This document shows, piece after piece, positions 16,881 to 24,518 of a stretch of DNA of 38,686 bases. The stretch's first letter is position 1. Each line of letters opens with the position of its first letter. The translations under genes and the position numbers were made by a program. The stretch is from Deltaproteobacteria bacterium (GTDB taxonomy: Bacteria; Desulfobacterota; DSM-4660; Desulfatiglandales; HGW-15): positions 1 to 38,686 of the forward strand of contig JAFDAM010000013.1 in the NCBI GenBank assembly GCA_019313825.1. Direction: 5' to 3'. The notes beneath the pieces are model-generated. The model saw nothing but the letters and a program-made list of their open reading frames with translations, was not told the DNA's origin and made no database searches.

Positions 16881-18980
16881 CTAAGCCTTATATATCTTGC
16901 AGAGCAACCCTCGCATGTTACAAGACCCCATTTCGTGATTATATGGCGGCTCATTACTTGTCAAAATATTAATATTAGCCTCATCCCATCCATATAATTT
17001 CTCTGCCCCCTTTTCCGGATACCACCACCCATAATCAACTATTACTACTCTTGGATCCAAATCATCTGTTAAGACAGCTTTCTGTTTTATCCTGCCTCGC
17101 CTATTCTCGATATAGATCCAATCGTCATCTTTAATTCCCAGATTTTCTGCTGTTTTAGAATTGATTTCAGTAACAGGTTCCGGATGGATACTGCGCAAGG
17201 CATCTATCTGCCTGCCCTGAGAATGGCGATAACATTGTCGTTTTCGGTTTGTGAAAATCAAAGGGAATTCCTTTGTCAGGTCAGGATCACTATAGGGGGT
17301 CTCAGGAAGTTCCCTGTATATTGGTAACGGATCATATCCCCATTCTTTAAGCTGATCGGAATACAGCTCAACCTTGCCAGAAGGCGTTGAAAAACCTTCT
17401 GTTTCGTATCTACGGTAGCGCGTTGCAGAATTGATTGTCCCAACATTTCTGAATTCGTCAAACGTCATTCCCAGAGGCTTTAACATGGCATCCAATGAAT
17501 CATTCTCTTCAGGAAAATACTCACTTAATTCCAACCTGCCGGCAAGGTTACTTAAAATCTTGTAATCAGACCAGCATTCACCTATCTGCACAACCTTCTG
17601 TTGTACTGACACAACAGGGGTTGTTCCACCCTCAATAATTTCATCAACCTCAAGGTAGCTCCCGGCGGGAAGCACAATGTCCGTCATCTCTGCAGTCGGT
17701 GTCATAAACAATTCAGAGGCTACGGAAAAATCCACCCTTTTAAGCGCCTCGAATACCTCCCTGGAGTTGGGTGAAGTGAGCAATATATTAGTGGCCTGAA
17801 GATATAAAACCTTGATCGGATATGGCTCTTCTTCAAGAACGGCTTTCATAACTGATTCCAGTGTAATCTGGGGCTGGAGGGGTATAAGCCTTAACTCCGC
17901 ATCCGCCCTTTTCTCAAGCTGTCCCGGAGGTAATTTATCAACCGCCCTGGTTTCTGGCCTGAGCCGGCCAAGCACCCCGGACGGTAATCTTGGACAATCA
18001 CCGCCCGGGACATCGATATTGCCGGTAATTGCAGACAGGATTGCAAGGGCGCGGCCTGCACCAAAGCTGTTGATATTAGTATCAAGGGCATTACCCCACA
18101 GGCCGGTAGTGGCAGGCCTGTTCTTGGCATATAGCCTTGCGGCCTCAACAATCTTTTCAGCCGGGATCCATGTAATCTCTTCCGCCTTGTCTGGAGAATA
18201 GTCTTGAACATGTGCCTTAAGCTCTTCAAAGCCGAATGCCCATTGACCGATAAAATCCTTATCATACAAGTTCTCATTTATGATTACATGGATCATGCTC
18301 AGGGCCAGTGCAAGGTCTGAGCCCGGTCTTATTCTCAACCATAAATCCGCTTTTTCAGCCAGATTGCTTCTTCTGGGGTCTACGACGATAAGCTTTGCCC
18401 CATTGTCCTTTGCCCTGATGATATGATCATGCATCCAGATCAGTGATCCCTCTGAATCCAGGCCCCAGTTAAGGATACATGCAGGTGGATATTCCAGGTC
18501 CGGCAGAGGGAAAAAACCGCATGTGACCCTCCAGGATAATATTCCGGGGACCCAGCAGACATGACCCGAATATGCATGGTTGGGTGTTCCGAAAGCGCTG
18601 CCCAGCCTGTGCAGGAAAGCATCCTTGATTCCTTTCATGGAACCCACCAGGAGGGCGACAGACTCTGCGCCATATTTATCCCTGGCTTTGATAAATTCAG
18701 TTGCAACCTCATCCAGTGCCTCATCCCATGAAATCCGCTGCCACTTTCCTTCTCCCCTTTCACCTGCCCTTTTTAACGGGTGTTTTAAGCGGTCGGGATG
18801 GTATAAAAGCTCCAGGGAGTTGGCGCCTTTACTGCACAGAATTCCCCTGTTTACGGGGCTATCAGGATTACCTTCTATCTTGATAACTTTACCTTTTTCC
18901 AGGTGAACAAGTACACCGCAACCTGTATGGCAGAGGCTGCAACTGCTTTGGATCACCTGTTTTTTGTTGGTTTTCATCAT
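16881..18980 (-). CDS. Molybdopterin (Mo/W-bisPGD) oxidoreductase, acetylene hydratase/PhsA-like, copy 2
   Basis: 699 residues and clearly a paralogue of copy 1. The [4Fe-4S] ligands are Cys14, 17, 21 and 49 (CSLCHTGC, GILCSKG); Cys142 in SGHVCWVPG is the likely Mo/W ligand. Next come NWGLDSEGS, LIVVDPRRSNLAEKADLWLRIRPGSDLALALSM and the C-terminal domain (ENLGIKDDDWIYIENRRGRIKQKAVL). There is no Tat signal, so it is cytoplasmic, and no separate Fe-S subunit gene is adjacent. His rather than Asp follows the second cluster Cys, unlike acetylene hydratase. The start is one of two adjacent ATGs (18980 or 18977) with only a weak AGGA upstream. It lies 30 bases after a creatininase-fold gene and before UbiD copy 3, repeating the Mo enzyme-UbiD order of copy 1. 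Confidence 0.9.
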   Translation of the reverse strand: MMKTNKKQVIQSSCSLCHTGCGVLVHLEKGKVIKIEGNPDSPVNRGILCSKGANSLELLYHPDRLKHPLKRAGERGEGKWQRISWDEALDEVATEFIKARDKYGAESVALLVGSMKGIKDAFLHRLGSAFGTPNHAYSGHVCWVPGILSWRVTCGFFPLPDLEYPPACILNWGLDSEGSLIWMHDHIIRAKDNGAKLIVVDPRRSNLAEKADLWLRIRPGSDLALALSMIHVIINENLYDKDFIGQWAFGFEELKAHVQDYSPDKAEEITWIPAEKIVEAARLYAKNRPATTGLWGNALDTNINSFGAGRALAILSAITGNIDVPGGDCPRLPSGVLGRLRPETRAVDKLPPGQLEKRADAELRLIPLQPQITLESVMKAVLEEEPYPIKVLYLQATNILLTSPNSREVFEALKRVDFSVASELFMTPTAEMTDIVLPAGSYLEVDEIIEGGTTPVVSVQQKVVQIGECWSDYKILSNLAGRLELSEYFPEENDSLDAMLKPLGMTFDEFRNVGTINSATRYRRYETEGFSTPSGKVELYSDQLKEWGYDPLPIYRELPETPYSDPDLTKEFPLIFTNRKRQCYRHSQGRQIDALRSIHPEPVTEINSKTAENLGIKDDDWIYIENRRGRIKQKAVLTDDLDPRVVIVDYGWWYPEKGAEKLYGWDEANINILTSNEPPYNHEMGSCNMRGLLCKIYKA

Positions 18981-19010
18981 AGGGGCAATCCTGTTTAGAG
19001 TAAATTTGAC

Positions 19011-19808
19011 CTATTGAATCCTTCCTTCTGACTCCACTATCTCCACGAGCAGCTCCGTTAAACCATCCACACATGCTTCAATAGCTTTCTCACCGTATTC
19101 CTTTGAGGACACAGTCGGATCTCCCATCACACCTGCATCCTCTCCCATCTGTGGAAATTTCCGGGCAGTATGAATCAGTTTCCTTGAGCCATAGAAATCA
19201 CAAGAGAACCATTTCTCCGGCAAGGGAAGAGGGGGGATCTCTTTTACTGCCTCATTCATATCCACATTCTCCGGCTGTATAACAAGGGTGGCGGAAGTTT
19301 CAAGCTCACAGGCATGCGCCATTACATCTGATTTCCGTTCCCCCAGAATAAATTCCGAGCCCAGCACCCACCAGTACACAGCGAAAAGGCCCAGTTCCGG
19401 AAAGTCCGAGGATATCTTGCGAAGAGCTACCGAGATGGGAAGAGTGTTGCTGAAGTGGCCGTTAATGACCAGAATGTTTTTAAACCCCTGGCTGATGAAA
19501 CCCCTGACAATGTCCTCGATAACCCTGATTGTCGTATCCACGGAAAGCCCGACGGTTCCAGGGTAGTGCCGAAAAGTGAAAGTCTCCCCGTAAGAAACAG
19601 GGGGGGCAACCAGTGCCCTGATGTTTTTCTCCTTTCTGACCCTTATTGCGCCCAGTTCCGATACATGGGCGGCGCAACGGGTATCAACACTGAGCGGGAG
19701 GTGCCTTCCATGCTGCTCAAGACAGCCTGTCGGCAAAATAACCACATTGGGTGTCTTTAGGGCCTCCTCAACCTCAGGCCATCGCATATCTTCTAACATG
19801 ACTTTCAT
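19011..19808 (-). CDS. Creatininase-fold metal-dependent amidohydrolase, copy 1
   Basis: 265 residues, the usual length of the creatininase family. The metal-binding segment is GCLEQHGRHLPLSVD with Glu31, His33 and Asp42; NGHFSN gives His118 and HACELETS gives Glu168. These match the ligands of creatinine amidohydrolase, which opens a five-membered C-N ring with two divalent metals. The family also includes formamide deformylases and peptide-trimming enzymes, so the substrate is open. It starts behind AAGGAGA, 13 bases after the ATC-hydrolase-family gene, and runs into the Mo enzyme copy 2. A related copy lies at 23629-24450. Confidence 0.88.
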   Translation of the reverse strand: MKVMLEDMRWPEVEEALKTPNVVILPTGCLEQHGRHLPLSVDTRCAAHVSELGAIRVRKEKNIRALVAPPVSYGETFTFRHYPGTVGLSVDTTIRVIEDIVRGFISQGFKNILVINGHFSNTLPISVALRKISSDFPELGLFAVYWWVLGSEFILGERKSDVMAHACELETSATLVIQPENVDMNEAVKEIPPLPLPEKWFSCDFYGSRKLIHTARKFPQMGEDAGVMGDPTVSSKEYGEKAIEACVDGLTELLVEIVESEGRIQ

Positions 19809-19821
19809 AACGGTCTCCTTT

Positions 19822-20427
19822 TTAATCTTCTATCTCCGCTACAAACTCACAGTAGTCATCTCCATCAAGAAAAAATTTTGTTCTCGCAAATTTCATATCC
19901 GGGTTGAAGCCTTTTGCCCAGGCAGTATCATGGGGGCACATGTATTTTACAACCTCTAGTGTATCCTGATCTTCAGAACAATGCGAGGCTTCCACCAGTC
20001 CTTTCGAATCTCCGGCCCCAAAATTTAGAAGAGACTCTGCTTGAGAACATTTTGTACATCTGAAGAGATATTTCTTTTCTGTCCTTTCAATAACTTCGGG
20101 AATGGGTGCTGTAGGGATGCAGGCCAGAAGGTTAATAGTATTGGCTTCAACATAACCGTCTATGTCTTTGGGGTTGCCCGCTTTTTCTGCCGCATCTTTT
20201 CCCCTCTGAAGGAAAATGGAATACTGGGCCTCTTCGAGAAGCTCCTTTGCCTTCTCTTTGCCGACCTGGGATATTAGCACTTTCACAACCGTAAAGAGAT
20301 CTCGGGCCCTTAAGGCCAACGCGCTTTTAACAAGAGCTTCCTTGCTGATGGAATCCAATTTATCAGCCTCAAGTCCCCGGTGTTGTTCACTCGTAACTAT
20401 AAGACTTACAAAATTCTCTTTGCCCAT
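19822..20427 (-). CDS. L-2-amino-thiazoline-4-carboxylate hydrolase (ATC hydrolase) family protein
   Basis: 201 residues, cytoplasmic. The start is the ATG at 20427, which has AAAGGAGA at 20435-20442; an earlier TTG would overlap that site. The N-terminal half is helical (ISKEALVKSALALRARDLF to the KEKAKELLEEA helix). The C-terminal half has the cysteine-bearing pattern of the family: FRCTKC (~122-127), ASHCSED (~148), YMCPHD (~163) and the closing DGDDYCEFVAEI. Characterised members open the thiazoline ring of ATC to S-carbamoylcysteine, but many relatives have no known role. It sits between dctM copy 2 and a creatininase-fold gene. A second member begins at 38332 on the other strand. Family assignment is from pattern only; function on this substrate is not shown. 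Confidence 0.68.
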   Translation of the reverse strand: MGKENFVSLIVTSEQHRGLEADKLDSISKEALVKSALALRARDLFTVVKVLISQVGKEKAKELLEEAQYSIFLQRGKDAAEKAGNPKDIDGYVEANTINLLACIPTAPIPEVIERTEKKYLFRCTKCSQAESLLNFGAGDSKGLVEASHCSEDQDTLEVVKYMCPHDTAWAKGFNPDMKFARTKFFLDGDDYCEFVAEIED

Positions 20428-20472
20428 AGTGTTGTCTCCTTTCAAAATAGTCTTTTAATGAAATCTCCCTGG

Positions 20473-21786
20473 TTAATACATCAGTTCCGGCAACCATAGT
20501 GCTACGGACGGAAAGGCAATTATCACTGCGATGGCTATAACATCACAATAAAGGAATGGTAAAGCAGCCCGATATATAGTTGCCATTGTAGTATCAGGAG
20601 GGGAAACACTCTTCATGACAAAAAGGGATAACCCGAATGGCGGTGATGTCGTACCCATCTCCATATTGAGAAGATAGATGACAGCAAACCATATAGGGTC
20701 AAAACCCAGTTCATAAATAATGGGCATAAAAATAGGAACCGTAATCATCATGATGGGGACAACGCCCAGAAACATTCCTAAAAAGATCAGCACCAACTGA
20801 ATGGTTATGATAATCATTATGGGAGACAGAGGAAGGCCGGTTGTAAATCGAACCAGCCCCTCGCTGGCACCGGTAAAGGCCATGATCTGGCTGAAACAGG
20901 TTGCAGTTGCAATAATCATAAGCATCATAACAGTGATTCTAAAGGCATTTTTAATGGATTTTTTAACCATATCCCACTTAAGTGTTCCATAAGCCGCAGC
21001 CAAAGCAAAAGTGCCGAAGCAGCCCGTAGCCGCTGCTTCAGTCGGCGTAGCAATACCAACGAAGATAACACCGACGACAAGAAAGATAATGATCGACAGG
21101 GGCAGCACATACTTTACAAGAGAAATGATTTTGTCTGACATGGGAGTTGGGGGAACATAATAAGGTGGGGCAATGGATGGCTGTATCCAGCACCTTATGA
21201 TGATATATCCTGCATACAAAAATGCCATCACAATCCCGGGGATGATAATGGCAACCAACAGCTTGCCGATTGATATCTCCCCAATAGCGCCTAAAAGAAC
21301 GGCCAGGCTGCTCGGGGGAATCATGATGGCAAGCCCTCCGCTACCCAGGATCGGCCCCAGGGTCATGGGTTTTTGATAACCTTTCTTCTCCATCTCGGGA
21401 ACCAACGTTGAACCCAGCATGGCCGTGCTACCCATACTGGCACCTGTCAATGTTGAAAGAAGAGCTCCTCCTGCCACGGCCAGCAGTCCGAGTCTGCCGG
21501 GCATTCGGCCCAATAATTTGTCTAAGGTATCGATCAGGTTTACAACCAGCCCGGAATTGTACATGACTTCGCCCATAAGAATAAACAAGGGCAACGGCAA
21601 TAATGCAAAGATGGTTACTGACTGAAAAGTGCTCCTTATGACCCCATGTAAACCGCTCAGACCTCCCCAGAGGAAATAAGCGAATATGGTGTTCATGAGC
21701 AAAAAAGCGAATGCCACCGGCATTCCGGACAACATCAAAAAAATAAGGCCGCCAAATATGATTAAGAAGACCAACCACCATTCCAT
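20473..21786 (-). CDS. dctM: TRAP transporter large permease (DctM family), copy 2
   Basis: 437 residues with the same helix layout as copy 1 and long identical runs, for example GGLAIMIPPSSLAVLLGAI and PLFILMGEVMY. It starts at MEWWL behind GAGAGG, 24 bases after dctQ copy 2. The near identity of the permeases suggests that the two carriers take related substrates, with the specificity set by the more divergent binding proteins. The next gene downstream is the ATC-hydrolase-family gene, 45 bases away, so uptake and hydrolysis are probably co-transcribed. Confidence 0.93.
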   Translation of the reverse strand: MEWWLVFLIIFGGLIFLMLSGMPVAFAFLLMNTIFAYFLWGGLSGLHGVIRSTFQSVTIFALLPLPLFILMGEVMYNSGLVVNLIDTLDKLLGRMPGRLGLLAVAGGALLSTLTGASMGSTAMLGSTLVPEMEKKGYQKPMTLGPILGSGGLAIMIPPSSLAVLLGAIGEISIGKLLVAIIIPGIVMAFLYAGYIIIRCWIQPSIAPPYYVPPTPMSDKIISLVKYVLPLSIIIFLVVGVIFVGIATPTEAAATGCFGTFALAAAYGTLKWDMVKKSIKNAFRITVMMLMIIATATCFSQIMAFTGASEGLVRFTTGLPLSPIMIIITIQLVLIFLGMFLGVVPIMMITVPIFMPIIYELGFDPIWFAVIYLLNMEMGTTSPPFGLSLFVMKSVSPPDTTMATIYRAALPFLYCDVIAIAVIIAFPSVALWLPELMY

Positions 21787-21810
21787 GTGTAATCACCTCT
21801 CGAAGGTATC

Positions 21811-22335
21811 TTATGCCAATACTCGTTCTTTTTCTTTTTTCGGTTCCTTAACAATCAGAAAGCCGTGGGCCCTTCTCATGAATTGTACAAAAAGTAAAAA
21901 AAAGCCTATGGGGATGACAATAAAGATAGGAAAGTCCGGTGGGGCTACCAGTGTAGGCTGATGAAGACCTCTTTGTAAATGATCCACTGCCACCTCTATA
22001 CCTGACCAGGTAAGAAGAAGGCAAAGAAGGCCGCTTATAATGGAGGTGGTAACCTTAAGAAACCGCTGAGTCCTCGGGTTCAGGAAAGCCATTATAATAT
22101 CCATCTCCACATGTCCCTCATTTTTTAATAACCAGGCAGTACCTAAAAAGGTCATGTACAGCATTGTATATTCACTTAATTCGATGACCCATATTGTCCC
22201 GCGTCCCAAAAAATACCTGGTAAACACTTCCCAGCATACGGCCAACATCATCATAAACAGAAGTACCATCCCTATCACGGCTAACAAACTTAATATGAAA
22301 TCAAATCCGTTCCAAATCTTTTTTATCTTTTCCAT
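21811..22335 (-). CDS. dctQ: TRAP transporter small permease (DctQ family), copy 2
   Basis: 174 residues, identical in length to copy 1, four predicted membrane helices. Shared landmarks include CWEVFTRYFLGRGTIWVIELSEY, GHVEMDII and PPDFPIFIVIPIGFFLLFVQFMRR. An AGAGGA site lies upstream of the ATG at a somewhat long spacing. Works with DctM copy 2 in the inner membrane. Confidence 0.93.
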   Translation of the reverse strand: MEKIKKIWNGFDFILSLLAVIGMVLLFMMMLAVCWEVFTRYFLGRGTIWVIELSEYTMLYMTFLGTAWLLKNEGHVEMDIIMAFLNPRTQRFLKVTTSIISGLLCLLLTWSGIEVAVDHLQRGLHQPTLVAPPDFPIFIVIPIGFFLLFVQFMRRAHGFLIVKEPKKEKERVLA

Positions 22336-22371
22336 ACCAGCAAAATCCTCTAAATTGTTGAGTGGAATAAG

Positions 22372-22400
22372 GCTCAGGGAGGGAAAAATCCCCCCTGAGC
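22372..22400 (-). promoter_or_regulatory. Intercistronic hairpin between dctP and dctQ (copy 2)
   Basis: GCTCAGGGAGGGA and TCCCCCCTGAGC pair into a stem with one A-C mismatch and a 4-base loop, midway between the dctP stop and the dctQ start. It corresponds in place, but not in sequence, to the hairpin at 5042-5076. No T-run follows, so a differential mRNA stability role is more likely than full termination. Confidence 0.65.
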
Positions 22401-22459
22401 GTCACGTTTCTCATTCTATGATTTTTATGGATATATTGATCAATTTCAAAGGATTTCAT

Positions 22460-23482
22460 TCATTGGGAAAGACGGCTTTCATCAAACAGCATCTTCCGCA
22501 ACTTTGGGCCCTCGACCGGCTCCTTTGCTATGATACTCTCCCATGCGGATTCATAGGCCTTTTTTAGATATACCTTGGCATCAGCCGGTGAAAGTTCAAT
22601 AACCTTCACACCACTTTGCTCTACCAATTTTGTCTCGTCATTCGTAAAGTTGACAAACCATTCTCCACCATTAGGATCGGGATCCCATACATTATATTTC
22701 CAATCCTTGATCTTTTTCTGTAAATCTTTTGGAACCTTGTCCCAGCTTTTGGGATTGATCAGGAGAGCCAGACCACCTCGATAAAACGGGGGTTTTATCA
22801 TATACTTGGTCACTTCATGCCAGCTATGGCCCTTTACAAAACCGCCCGTGGACATGACAAACCCATCAACAACTCCCCGGTCCATGGCGGAATATATCTC
22901 GTGCTGTCCCATCATAACAGGGGCTGCCCCCAGGGCTTTCATGAAAGGTGTTATTGCCGGAAAAACACGTATTTTCTTCCCGACAAAATCTTTTAAAGAT
23001 TTGACCTCAAAGTTAGTGAAAATAAAAAACGGCACATCAAATGTGATCTCTCCCAAATATCCTAACCCGATTTTCCTGTGGATTTCTTCATGGATGTCAT
23101 AAAAACCTTTTTTAAGCAGCTCGGCACGCGTGAGGTTTGAAAACATATTGACATGAGACAATGGAGTCAGAGAAGAGTAAAAGCTGCAGGAAGTGAGTGC
23201 CATATCAATCTGTCCGCTCCTGACTGCCTCATGTTGCTGAAATGGACCGATGACTTCAGGCCCACCGAGTAAATTTATTATGACTTGTCCGTTGAACTTC
23301 TTTTTTAGCGCATCTGCAAACATCATAAGATTCTTAGATATGGGCTTACCTTTGGGCTGCATTGTAACTATTTTAAACGTTACTGTTTTTGCTTCGATAT
23401 TAACCACCAGGTATGGTATTAAAGACAGTATTAATAATAGCGTTAAGCCTCCGATGTATTTTTTAAAACTTTTCCTATTCAT
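22460..23482 (-). CDS. dctP: TRAP transporter substrate-binding protein (DctP family), copy 2
   Basis: 340 residues. The N-terminus has a basic MNRKSFKKYIGG and a hydrophobic stretch LTLLLILSLIPYLVV ending near IEAKT, a Sec signal peptide. Core motifs are AVRSGQIDMALTSCSFYSS, GKKIRVFPA (~180, conserved Arg), QHEIYSAMDRGVVDGFVM and HSWHEVTKYMI. It starts behind ACAGGAGGG. Compared with copy 1 the core is well conserved but the C-terminal third and the inserted DPNGGEWFVNF segment differ, consistent with a related but not identical organic-acid ligand. It lies 146 bases after a creatininase-fold gene. Confidence 0.93.
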   Translation of the reverse strand: MNRKSFKKYIGGLTLLLILSLIPYLVVNIEAKTVTFKIVTMQPKGKPISKNLMMFADALKKKFNGQVIINLLGGPEVIGPFQQHEAVRSGQIDMALTSCSFYSSLTPLSHVNMFSNLTRAELLKKGFYDIHEEIHRKIGLGYLGEITFDVPFFIFTNFEVKSLKDFVGKKIRVFPAITPFMKALGAAPVMMGQHEIYSAMDRGVVDGFVMSTGGFVKGHSWHEVTKYMIKPPFYRGGLALLINPKSWDKVPKDLQKKIKDWKYNVWDPDPNGGEWFVNFTNDETKLVEQSGVKVIELSPADAKVYLKKAYESAWESIIAKEPVEGPKLRKMLFDESRLSQ

Positions 23483-23628
23483 TATTAATCCCTCCTGTTA
23501 ATTTTGTAATCGGTTAATACTGAATGAATCACCTCCACTCATGACCACTGTTTATTACTCACCTCCTTTCTGATTAAAAAAATAATTAATATGTGCGATA
23601 GGTCAGTTCCTCCAGAATATCCATCCAT

Positions 23629-24450
23629 CTAATCCTTCTCTTCGTGCTTCATACTCTCTGATTGCGCTATGGCCACAATCATCTCCGCAAGCACGTCAAT
23701 AACCGCAGTATTTATCTTTTCTCCCGCCTCTTTAGTCGCCGGGACCGATCCCTTTAAATGCAGTCCCGAAACTCTTAAACCGGGAACACGGGTGTTGCAA
23801 AAGACCAACCCACGTCCGATAGGGGTCATAAATTTCGGGGGTAGGGACATGCCGTGCGATCCTTCGTAGACCGCATCCTCCATCCGGACATTCTCCGGTT
23901 CTATGGCAAGGGCGACGGCTGTTTCTCTTTCCCCGGCATGACCCTGGACCTCCTTTCCACCATTACAGACACTATCCCACACATCCTGTGCCAGGTTATA
24001 TGAATTGGCTGCAAATAAACCAATATCACTAAATTCCAGTTGAACTTTGCGAATGGCAATGGAGATAGGAGGGGTGTTTTGCCAGTGCCCGTTAAGCACC
24101 AGAATATTTTTAAATCCCTGAAGCACAAGGCTCCGCAAAATATCCGTAATAAGCCCGATGGAAATATCCAGGCTGATTGAGATATCACCGGGCCTGGGCC
24201 TTTCAAAGGGAGGTCCGCCAAACGCTTCACCATAAGCGACGGTTGGAGCCACCAGGACATGAACGTCGTTTTCAGCAGTGACCTTTTTAGCTGCCTCTTC
24301 GGCCAGGTATGTGACGGAAAAGGCATCAAAGTTTACCGGCAGATGTTTACCGTGCTGCTCGGTAGAGCCAACAGGCAGAATAACCACATTGGATTTTTTT
24401 AACACCTCCTCAATCTCAGGTGACCTCATATCCGCAAATCTTACTTTCAT
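23629..24450 (-). CDS. Creatininase-fold metal-dependent amidohydrolase, copy 2
   Basis: 273 residues. Metal ligands are seen in GSTEQHGKHLPVNFD (Glu31, His33, Asp42), LNGHWQN (His122) and HAGERET (Glu174). It has a longer loop than copy 1 after AYGEAFGG (PPFERPRPGD). It starts behind GTAGGAGG. It follows the GrdE-like gene by 68 bases and precedes dctP copy 2, so hydrolase, carrier and GrdE-like protein are likely one transcription unit. Family known reactions are ring opening or amide hydrolysis; the substrate here is unknown. Confidence 0.88.
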   Translation of the reverse strand: MKVRFADMRSPEIEEVLKKSNVVILPVGSTEQHGKHLPVNFDAFSVTYLAEEAAKKVTAENDVHVLVAPTVAYGEAFGGPPFERPRPGDISISLDISIGLITDILRSLVLQGFKNILVLNGHWQNTPPISIAIRKVQLEFSDIGLFAANSYNLAQDVWDSVCNGGKEVQGHAGERETAVALAIEPENVRMEDAVYEGSHGMSLPPKFMTPIGRGLVFCNTRVPGLRVSGLHLKGSVPATKEAGEKINTAVIDVLAEMIVAIAQSESMKHEEKD

Positions 24451-24518
24451 TTTGTTTACCTCCTACAAAAATATTCCTATCGTCTTGACGGATTAGATCC
24501 ATCAGAATTAAATACGGA

